In this document: one piece after another, positions 1-5,937 of the stretch
Position numbering within the stretch: position 1 is the first letter of the stretch
Layout of the letters: each line of letters starts with the position of its first letter
Assembly: GCA_043778255.1 (NCBI GenBank)
Contig: JAYWGN010000048.1
Span: 1-18,496, forward strand
DNA from: JAYWGN01 sp043778255
GTDB taxonomy: Bacteria; Bacteroidota; Bacteroidia; Chitinophagales; Chitinophagaceae
DNA length: 18,496 bases
Direction: 5' to 3'
Position numbers and translations under genes: made by a program
Notes under the pieces: model-generated
The model's input: the letters and a program-made list of their open reading frames with translations, nothing else
What the model was told of the DNA's origin: nothing
Databases searched by the model: none

Positions 1-95
1 TACATTTCTCGTTTTACATTTTACATTTCTCGTTTTACATTTTACATTTCTCGTTTTACATTTTACATTTCTCGTTTTACATTTTACATTTCTCA
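1..95. repeat. 21-bp tandem repeat, about 4.5 copies
   Basis: The sequence repeats with an exact 21-bp period: four identical units start at 1, 22, 43 and 64, and a fifth begins at 85 and matches for 10 bases before diverging. Each unit is itself built from the word TTTTACATTT and the variant TACATTTCTCG. The array reaches the left edge of the window, so its true copy number is unknown. It is non-coding and ends about 45 bp before the promoter-like element of the E1 gene. The perfect identity of the copies suggests recent expansion or homogenisation. Confidence 0.95.
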
Positions 96-139
96 TTATA
101 ACTTGTACCACCTTATGCGGTATTATCAAATTAGCAAAT

Positions 140-147
140 TATATTTG
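140..147 (+). promoter_or_regulatory. Putative -7 promoter element (TATATTTG) of the E1 gene
   Basis: TATATTTG matches the Bacteroidota -7 consensus TAnnTTTG exactly. It ends only four bases before the ATG at 152, so transcription would begin at or near the start codon, giving a leaderless or nearly leaderless mRNA. No TTG element is seen at the expected distance of about 19 bp upstream. The bases before it (122-141) are nearly identical to those before the IMPase gene at 8272-8291. Confidence 0.55.
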
Positions 148-151
148 CAGT

Positions 152-2299
152 ATGACTTTTGATAGAAAAACCCTAACCGATGTAGAACTATTGCATTTGT
201 ACAAAAGCCTACTTTGGCCACGTATGATTGAAGAAAAAATGCTAGTACTATTAAGGCAAGGCAAAATAAGTAAATGGTTTAGTGGCATAGGGCAAGAAGC
301 TATAAGTGTAGGAGCTACATTGGCCATGCAGCCTAACGAATGGATAATGCCTTTGCACCGCAACCTCGGGGTGTTTACTTGCCGTCAAATGCCCTTGCAC
401 AAACTGTTTAAGCAATGGCAAGGCAATCAAGATGGGTATAGTAAAGGGAGGGAACGGAGTTTTCATTTTGGCACAAGCCAATACAAAATATGTGGAATGA
501 TAAGCCACCTTGGGCCACAGTTAGCCATAGCAGGTGGAGTAGCTTTGGCATATAAGTTAATGAACGAAGTGGGAAGTACTAATTGCGAAGTGGGAGGTAG
601 GAGGTATGAGGTGGAAAGTATGAAGTACGAAGTGGGAGGTACGAGGTATGAAGTGGAGGGTGAGGATAAATCAAAAATCAAAAACCAAAAACCAAACACT
701 ACTCCACCACAAGTATCTCTTGCTTTTACTGGCGATGGAGGTACTAGTGAAGGTGATTTTCATGAAGCATTAAATGTAGCTGCAGTATGGCAACTGCCTG
801 TAATATTTATAATAGAAAACAATGGCTATGGCTTAAGCACACCAACTAATGAACAGTACAAGTGTGAACACCTTATTGACCGTGCCAAGGGTTATGGTAT
901 TGATGGTGTACGTATTGATGGTAATAATATATTAGAAGTATATGATACCCTAAAAGGAGTAAGAGAATATTGTGCTACACATCAAAAACCTTTTTTGATA
1001 GAGTGTAATACCTTTAGAATGAGAGGGCATGAGGAAGCAAGTGGCATTAAGTACGTACCAACACAATTACTACAAGAGTCGCAGCATAAAGACCCTATTG
1101 CTACTTACGAAAACTATTTGATTAGCATAGGTGTACTTACTCAATCACTTATAAGTACTATTAAAAATGAGTACAAACAATTATTAGAAGCTGAACTTAC
1201 AATAGGATTTAACAGCCCCGAAATAGTAGTAGATACCGAGGCTGAGTTAGCCGATGTATATAAAAAGTATGAGGTTATAAATACAAAATTCGAAATATCA
1301 CCTACTGATATACTATCAAAAAAAAATGAGGTTATACTCAAATATTACGAAGCCATAAAGCAAGCTCTTAACCAATGTATGGAGCAGCATACCAACCTTA
1401 TACTTATGGGGCAAGATATTGCTGAATATGGTGGCGCATTCAAAATAACGGAAGGTTTTGTGGAGCAATATGGAAAAGCTAGAGTACGTAATACCCCACT
1501 ATGCGAAAGTGCCATAGTAGGTACTGCATTAGGGCTGAGCCTCCAAGGGTATAAGAGTGTAATGGAAATGCAATTTGCCGATTTTGTAACCGTAGGTTTT
1601 AACCAAATAGTAAATAACCTAGCCAAATTACATTACCGTTGGGGCCAACAAGCCGATGTGGTAATACGAATGCCCACTGGTGGTGGTGTAGGTGCTGGGC
1701 CATTCCATAGCCAAAGCAACGAAGCATGGTTTACCAAAGTGGCAGGGCTTAAAGTAGTATACCCTAGCAATGCTTATGATGCCAAAGGGCTACTAATAGC
1801 TGCTATTAACGACCCTAATCCTGTTTTGTTTTTTGAACATAAAGCCATGTACCGTAGTATAAGCGACCAAGTACCTACCAACATTTACGAAGTAGCAATA
1901 GGAAAAGCTAACATAGTACAGCAAGGTACTAACCTCACCATTATTACTTATGGTATGGGTGTAGTATGGGCTAAGCAGCAGGTAATAATATTTGCTAATG
2001 AAGGTGTAAGTATTGAAATACTCGACCTCAGAACCCTTGCCCCATTCGATTATGATGCCATTGCTACCACAGTAGCAAAAACAGGAAAAGTACTTGTACT
2101 AACCGAAGATAATTTAATAGGCAGCATAGCAAGTGAAGTTGCAGCTTGGATTAGCGAAAACTGTTTTACACAATTAGATGCACCAGTAATGCGATGTGGT
2201 AGCTTGGAAACTCCTATACCATTTAACCTACAATTAGAAAAAAATTATATGGCCAATAGTAGGCTTACTGCAATGTTGCATAAATTAATTGCTTATTAA
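152..2299 (+). CDS. 2-oxoacid dehydrogenase E1 component, alpha-beta fusion, with in-frame repeat insertion
   Basis: Thiamine-diphosphate-dependent decarboxylating E1 subunit of a 2-oxoacid dehydrogenase complex (branched-chain 2-oxoacid or pyruvate type). It decarboxylates the oxoacid and passes the acyl group to the E2 lipoyl domain in the cytoplasm. Residues 1 to about 385 are the alpha half: the ThDP/Mg motif runs from GDG (194-196) to NN (223-224), and RMRGHEEASG is the loop region. Residues from about 392 are the beta half, with LIMGQDIAEYGGAF, MQFADFVTVGFNQIVNNLAK and GAGPFHSQSNEAW. Single-chain E1 fusions are common in Bacteroidota. At 715 residues this one is longer than those I remember, because residues 139-184 are a repeat-derived insertion (EVGGRRY-like heptads, then a Lys/Asn/Pro tract) immediately before the ThDP motif. 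Substrate (pyruvate versus branched-chain) cannot be decided; the methylmalonyl-CoA epimerase gene next door weakly favours branched-chain acids. Confidence 0.93.
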   Translation: MTFDRKTLTDVELLHLYKSLLWPRMIEEKMLVLLRQGKISKWFSGIGQEAISVGATLAMQPNEWIMPLHRNLGVFTCRQMPLHKLFKQWQGNQDGYSKGRERSFHFGTSQYKICGMISHLGPQLAIAGGVALAYKLMNEVGSTNCEVGGRRYEVESMKYEVGGTRYEVEGEDKSKIKNQKPNTTPPQVSLAFTGDGGTSEGDFHEALNVAAVWQLPVIFIIENNGYGLSTPTNEQYKCEHLIDRAKGYGIDGVRIDGNNILEVYDTLKGVREYCATHQKPFLIECNTFRMRGHEEASGIKYVPTQLLQESQHKDPIATYENYLISIGVLTQSLISTIKNEYKQLLEAELTIGFNSPEIVVDTEAELADVYKKYEVINTKFEISPTDILSKKNEVILKYYEAIKQALNQCMEQHTNLILMGQDIAEYGGAFKITEGFVEQYGKARVRNTPLCESAIVGTALGLSLQGYKSVMEMQFADFVTVGFNQIVNNLAKLHYRWGQQADVVIRMPTGGGVGAGPFHSQSNEAWFTKVAGLKVVYPSNAYDAKGLLIAAINDPNPVLFFEHKAMYRSISDQVPTNIYEVAIGKANIVQQGTNLTIITYGMGVVWAKQQVIIFANEGVSIEILDLRTLAPFDYDAIATTVAKTGKVLVLTEDNLIGSIASEVAAWISENCFTQLDAPVMRCGSLETPIPFNLQLEKNYMANSRLTAMLHKLIAY
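566..667 (+). repeat. In-frame 21-bp tandem repeat inside the E1 gene
   Basis: Four 21-bp units start at 566, 587, 608 and 629, and an 18-bp fifth starts at 650, each beginning GAAGTGG or GAGGTGG. In the E1 reading frame they give heptads EVGSTNC, EVGGRRY, EVESMKY, EVGGTRY and EVEGED. Because 21 is a multiple of 3, copy-number changes keep the frame. The copies are diverged, unlike the perfect array at 1-95. Confidence 0.92.
671..698 (+). repeat. 7-bp low-complexity repeat (TCAAAAA/CCAAAAA) inside the E1 gene
   Basis: Directly after the 21-bp repeat, the 7-bp words TCAAAAA, TCAAAAA, CCAAAAA and CCAAACA follow in tandem and encode the Lys/Asn/Gln-rich stretch KSKIKNQKPNT. Similar words (AAATCAAAAATTTAAAATC) occur in non-coding DNA at about 9605-9630, so this looks like intergenic-type sequence carried into a gene. 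Confidence 0.75.
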
Positions 2300-2312
2300 T
2301 TAAACTATAATT

Positions 2313-2711
2313 ATGCACCAAATAGAACATATTGGCATAGCCGTTAAGAGTTTAGAAACCTCCATTCCATTATTTGAAACCTTGCTTAATACTAATTGCT
2401 ATAAGCAAGAGTTAGTAGCTACAGAACAGGTAAACACTGCATTTTTTAAAGTAGGAGAATCTAAAATAGAATTGCTGCAAAGCACCCAACCCGATGGTGT
2501 TATAGCTAAGTATATTGATAAAAAAGGTGAAGGTATACACCATATTGCATTTGCGGTGGTTGATATTGTAGCCGAAATAGAACGACTTAAAAGTAAAGGA
2601 TTTGTACTACTTAATGATGTGCCAAAGCAAGGTGCCGATAATAAATTGGTTGTTTTTTTGCACCCCAAAAGTACGGGTAGTGTGTTAGTGGAGTTATGCC
2701 AAAGTAGCTGA
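2313..2711 (+). CDS. mce: Methylmalonyl-CoA epimerase
   Basis: Vicinal-oxygen-chelate (glyoxalase-fold) enzyme that interconverts (R)- and (S)-methylmalonyl-CoA, linking propionyl-CoA and branched-chain or odd-chain acid degradation with succinyl-CoA. The 132-residue length fits the family. It shows the two beta-alpha-beta-beta-beta modules with the usual metal-ligand positions: His6 in IEHIGIAV, the GEGIHHIAFAV segment (His76/77) in the second module, and Glu127 in SVLVELCQ. It starts 13 bp after the E1 fusion stop on the same strand, so it is probably co-transcribed, and it has no promoter of its own. A generic VOC-family protein is the alternative, but the HHIAFAV and PKSTGSVLVEL segments are typical of the epimerase. 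Confidence 0.9.
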   Translation: MHQIEHIGIAVKSLETSIPLFETLLNTNCYKQELVATEQVNTAFFKVGESKIELLQSTQPDGVIAKYIDKKGEGIHHIAFAVVDIVAEIERLKSKGFVLLNDVPKQGADNKLVVFLHPKSTGSVLVELCQSS

Positions 2712-2822
2712 AAGGTTACTACTTGAAAATAAAATATAGCAACCAAACACATTTTATTAAATACATTGTAGTAAAGCAATAACCTATCATATTTTAATAA
2801 TAACCTTATACCATAATACCCA

Positions 2823-3377
2823 TTAATTGCCTATAATTCTTCCTCTAATTCTATGTTTTTTGTGAGGCGATATTATTGTTGATTTATTGGTAAAGTCATT
2901 GCTTACCACACTTATATTACCATCAACTTCAAGCATAGCTACATCTACATTTTGTATATTACTTATACCATGTTCCCTTACTGCTGCTTCTAATTCGGCA
3001 ATAGATATTTCACTTTTTCTGCAATGTTGTTCTTGTATTTTTCCTTTGTATATAAGCAGCAAAGCCTCGCCTTGCAAAAAAGTATTAAACTTTTTATTTT
3101 GGTACAATAGTTTTTTTAAAGTAAAGTTTGCAGCAAACAATGCAAGTGCAGCTACAAGTCCGCCACTTAAGCTTGTATCAGGCCCAACCATAGCATTTTG
3201 TACCGCATTGCTTATGAGTAATATAAATACCAAATCAATAACCGATAATTGTGCTAATTCTTTTTTGCCAAATACTCTAATAGCTATTATCATAAATACA
3301 TATACCGCAATTGCCCTTACAACTATTTGCAGGTAAGGGTTTGGTATAAAGGGTAAATTTATTTGTACATAATACAT
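2823..3377 (-). CDS. DUF421 (YetF-like) membrane protein
   Basis: Residues 1 to about 95 hold three hydrophobic helices (about 14-35, 45-65 and 71-90). Between the first two lies FGKKELAQLSVIDLVF, the conserved DUF421 signature region. The C-terminal half (about 96-184) is a soluble domain with KSEISIAELEAAVREHGI and a short beta-rich region ending in a basic tail (HKKHRIRGRIIGN). DUF421/YetF proteins are found widely in bacteria and in Bacillus are linked to spores or membranes; the biochemical role is unknown. The gene stands alone on the minus strand, convergent with mce and divergent from the PAP2 gene. A sequence reading TATCTTTA on the minus strand (plus positions 3393-3400) is a near match to the -7 element, 15 bp before the start. 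Confidence 0.85.
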   Translation of the reverse strand: MYYVQINLPFIPNPYLQIVVRAIAVYVFMIIAIRVFGKKELAQLSVIDLVFILLISNAVQNAMVGPDTSLSGGLVAALALFAANFTLKKLLYQNKKFNTFLQGEALLLIYKGKIQEQHCRKSEISIAELEAAVREHGISNIQNVDVAMLEVDGNISVVSNDFTNKSTIISPHKKHRIRGRIIGN

Positions 3378-3650
3378 TGCCTGTTATTTATATAAAGATA
3401 GTGTACAAATTTTTTAGTGTTAATTTGCTTTTTTATTTTCAGGTATAGTTGCTTAACTATAGCATAACTATTTTATTACTTTATTTATGTACATATTAAA
3501 GAAAAAAATATAATTTTATAAAACAACCAATAATAACCAATTAACAACTAATACTTATATATTGAATACTTAGCGCTTAATCAAACTTTAACCTTTATAT
3601 ATTAATCCCAAATTTTGTAATTAAGCAACAAAAAATAAAATGAAATTGTA
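3378..3650. other. Divergent intergenic region without recognised gene
   Basis: This 273-bp A+T-rich stretch separates the divergent DUF421 and PAP2 genes and must hold the promoters of both. Apart from TATCTTTA (minus strand, 3393-3400), I see no clear TTG/TAnnTTTG pair, strong hairpin or repeat. Confidence 0.5.
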
Positions 3651-4388
3651 ATGTTAAATATGCCGAAAGTAAATAAAATTAGTTGCTATTTTTTAGTAGT
3701 ACTTACAACAATAAACCTAGCTATACAAGCCCAAATAAAGGAGCATGACAGTGTAGCTATTACAATAAATTTACATCAGCCTCAACCAATTTTTTCGGTA
3801 CCAAATTTAGCCTTCCCAATACTTAGTATAGCTTATGGGTTTGGGGCTTCGCATAGTAGTAATTTAACAAAGTATAATAAAAATTTTCAGCAAAGTATAG
3901 CCACCACTAATAAAGGAACTCATATTGATAATTACTTACAATACAGCCCTCTACTTGCTATTGCAGCTTTGCATACATTTGGTGTAGCTAGTATTAATAA
4001 ACCAAAAGCACAAGTAAAGTTAGCCTTACTCACTACTATTATATCAACCGCCATAGTAGTACCGCTTAAAAAAATAACTAGGGAACTTAGACCAGATGGT
4101 TCATGTAATACATCGTTTCCTTCGGGGCATACTACTACAGCATTTGCTGGTGCCGAATTGCTACATCAAGAGTATAAAAATGCTACCCCTATTATAAGCA
4201 TATTGGGTTATGCAGCAGCAGCTACTACGGGTATATTGAGGGTGTATAACAACAAACATTGGCTTAGCGATGTAATAGCAGGTGCAGGGTTTGGCATAAT
4301 AAGTACTAAAGCTACCTATTGGTTATATCCTAAATTGGCAAAAGCATTTACCCAACAACATAAAACATTACTAGCAACTATTTATTAA
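3651..4388 (+). CDS. PAP2-superfamily phosphatase, canonical motifs
   Basis: Type-2 phosphatidic-acid phosphatase family protein, probably acting on a lipid phosphate or pyrophosphate at the outer face of the inner membrane or in the periplasm. The N-terminus is basic then hydrophobic (PKVNKISCYFLVVLTT), with a likely signal-peptide cleavage near IQA-Q. All three catalytic blocks are present: K140-x6-R147-P148; P157-S-G-H160; and R197-x5-H203-x3-D207 (RVYNNKHWLSD). Hydrophobic helices flank them. An ATG at 3660 would remove three residues and give the more conventional signal peptide start MPKVNK; either start is possible. It lies 20 bp upstream of a second PAP2 gene, so the two are probably co-expressed. 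The substrate is unknown; lipid A phosphatase, undecaprenyl-pyrophosphate phosphatase and phosphatidic-acid phosphatase all fit. Confidence 0.85.
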   Translation: MLNMPKVNKISCYFLVVLTTINLAIQAQIKEHDSVAITINLHQPQPIFSVPNLAFPILSIAYGFGASHSSNLTKYNKNFQQSIATTNKGTHIDNYLQYSPLLAIAALHTFGVASINKPKAQVKLALLTTIISTAIVVPLKKITRELRPDGSCNTSFPSGHTTTAFAGAELLHQEYKNATPIISILGYAAAATTGILRVYNNKHWLSDVIAGAGFGIISTKATYWLYPKLAKAFTQQHKTLLATIY

Positions 4389-4408
4389 CTTAATACCACT
4401 ACATATTT

Positions 4409-5371
4409 ATGCCAAAATTTTTACTCAGTTGTATTGTATTTATAAGCTCACATGCCTATAGCCAAGGTAGTTATAAACCACCACAATTATATAAAGTAAA
4501 TGATAGTATGGCTTTACAATATCCTAAACCCAAAGCCTTTAATTTTATATTACAAGTACCTAAAGATTTTGTACAAATGCATGTAGTGCTGCAAAATAAA
4601 AAAAGTGTAAAACCATTACTAATAACCATTGCTGCAACAGGTGTACTACTACTTACCGATACAAAAATTGCCGATGGTGTAAGGTCAGGTGCAGCCAAAT
4701 TAAATATTGAACCTAAAGAAAAAAATGTAAACCTTTGGGTTGCTAATATTGCTGGGCGACCTACTACATTACTTAAAGCACCCGGCAATATAAATACTGC
4801 ATTTTATCAATTAGGTCAAGGTTTTCCGGGGTTATTATTAAGTGCAGGTTTATTTACCTACGGAAAAATAAAAAATGATTACCGTAGCCGTAGTGTTGCT
4901 AGCCAAATTACTGAAACCTTTTTGCTAACAGGATTATATACACAAATATTAAAAAGAATAACTGGGAGGGAAGTACCCAGCCGTGCCACTGTAAAAGGTG
5001 GTAAATGGCAACCGTTTCCTAGTTTTAAAAATTATAGAGATAATACACCAAAGTACGATGCATTTCCATCGGGGCATTTAACTACACTAATGAGTACCGT
5101 ATCAGTATTAGCACTTAATTACCCCAATAGTAAGCTTATAAAACCAATTGGTTATTCATTAGTTGGCCTTGTAGGCTTAAGTATGATAAATAATGAAGTG
5201 CACTGGGCAAGTGATTACCCATTAGCTATTGGTATAGGTTACTTATGTGCTAAGCAAGTAGCAAATGTTAACAGAAAATTGGTGACTAATAACAAATCTG
5301 CTTTAAGGGTAACCCCAACTTTTACAGTTATTAATAACCGTATTGTTCCAAGTATTTTGTACAATTTTTAG
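4409..5371 (+). CDS. Divergent PAP2-superfamily protein lacking the motif arginines
   Basis: A signal peptide (MPKFLLSCIVFISSHAYSQG) is followed by a 300-residue PAP2-like domain with several hydrophobic helices. The PSGH block is intact (His223 in AFPSGHLTT), as are the motif-3 His265 and Asp269 in NNEVHWASDYPLA. However, the motif-1 position that should read Arg-Pro reads Val189-Pro190 (KRITGREVPS), and the motif-3 Arg is Met259. These arginines normally bind the phosphate, so activity may be altered or lost. I recall, without being able to check, similar Arg-less PAP2 proteins in other Bacteroidota, which would make this a conserved subfamily and not decay. The gene is 20 bp after the canonical PAP2 gene. 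The function is otherwise unknown. Confidence 0.78.
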   Translation: MPKFLLSCIVFISSHAYSQGSYKPPQLYKVNDSMALQYPKPKAFNFILQVPKDFVQMHVVLQNKKSVKPLLITIAATGVLLLTDTKIADGVRSGAAKLNIEPKEKNVNLWVANIAGRPTTLLKAPGNINTAFYQLGQGFPGLLLSAGLFTYGKIKNDYRSRSVASQITETFLLTGLYTQILKRITGREVPSRATVKGGKWQPFPSFKNYRDNTPKYDAFPSGHLTTLMSTVSVLALNYPNSKLIKPIGYSLVGLVGLSMINNEVHWASDYPLAIGIGYLCAKQVANVNRKLVTNNKSALRVTPTFTVINNRIVPSILYNF

Positions 5372-5420
5372 TAAATAAAATTTCAAAATATTACGGTAGT
5401 TTTATACAAATATTAAAATT

Positions 5421-5843
5421 ATGCAACCGTGGATTTTATATGCAATACTTGCCGCACTATTTGCATCGTGTACCGCCATATTTGCTAAAGCAGGGCTTAA
5501 AAATGTAGATAGTGATATTGCTACTGCTATACGTACAAGCCTTATATTAATTATAACATGGGGTATGGTTATTATAAAAGGTAAGGTAACCCAAGTACAA
5601 ATATTGAACAAACATAATTGGATATTCTTAACCTTATCGGCAATTGCTACGGGTGCTTCGTGGTTGTATTATTACAAAGCATTACAAATAGGCGATGTGG
5701 CTAAAGTATCAGCAATTGATAAAGGCAGCATAGTATTTACAGTAGTACTTTCGTTTATTTTTTTAAAAGAGGCATTAACACCACAACTACTACTAGGCAC
5801 AGCTTTGGTGCTTATAGGTGTATTAGTTATAATATGGAAATAG
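5421..5843 (+). CDS. Half-size EamA/DMT-family transporter
   Basis: A small integral membrane protein of 140 residues with one EamA unit: about five hydrophobic helices (roughly 4-20, 37-53, 68-85, 95-113 and 120-139), starting WILYAILAALFASCTAIFAKAG and carrying the SWLYYYKALQIGDVAKVSAIDK block typical of this family. Most drug/metabolite transporters have two such units in about 300 residues. Single-unit members presumably work as dimers. The substrate cannot be predicted. It follows the PAP2 pair by 49 bp on the same strand, so it could be the third gene of that transcription unit, but the spacing leaves room for its own promoter. Confidence 0.85.
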   Translation: MQPWILYAILAALFASCTAIFAKAGLKNVDSDIATAIRTSLILIITWGMVIIKGKVTQVQILNKHNWIFLTLSAIATGASWLYYYKALQIGDVAKVSAIDKGSIVFTVVLSFIFLKEALTPQLLLGTALVLIGVLVIIWK

Positions 5844-5937
5844 TACCCTTTACTATAATGTAAATAATTAATAATAACTACCATTTAACCTTACTTACAA
5901 GCAAAGCCAATTACTTTTGTATTATAATATTTAAGTA

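Noticed and set aside
2712..2822. Possible terminator between the convergent mce and DUF421 genes (GGTTACTAC ... GTAGTAA/AATAACC)
   Set aside because: The arms are imperfect and about 50 bp apart, with no compact stem followed by a T-run.
2887..3336. 149-residue plus-strand ORF opposite the DUF421 gene
   Set aside because: The minus-strand frame shows clear DUF421 sequence and membrane helices; the plus-strand frame is Ser/Thr-rich with no recognisable family.
3640..3651. Three-codon ORF (ATG AAA TTG TAA) whose stop overlaps the PAP2 start as TAATG
   Set aside because: So short an ORF arises easily by chance in A+T-rich DNA, and there is no ribosome-binding context or conservation evidence for a regulatory leader.
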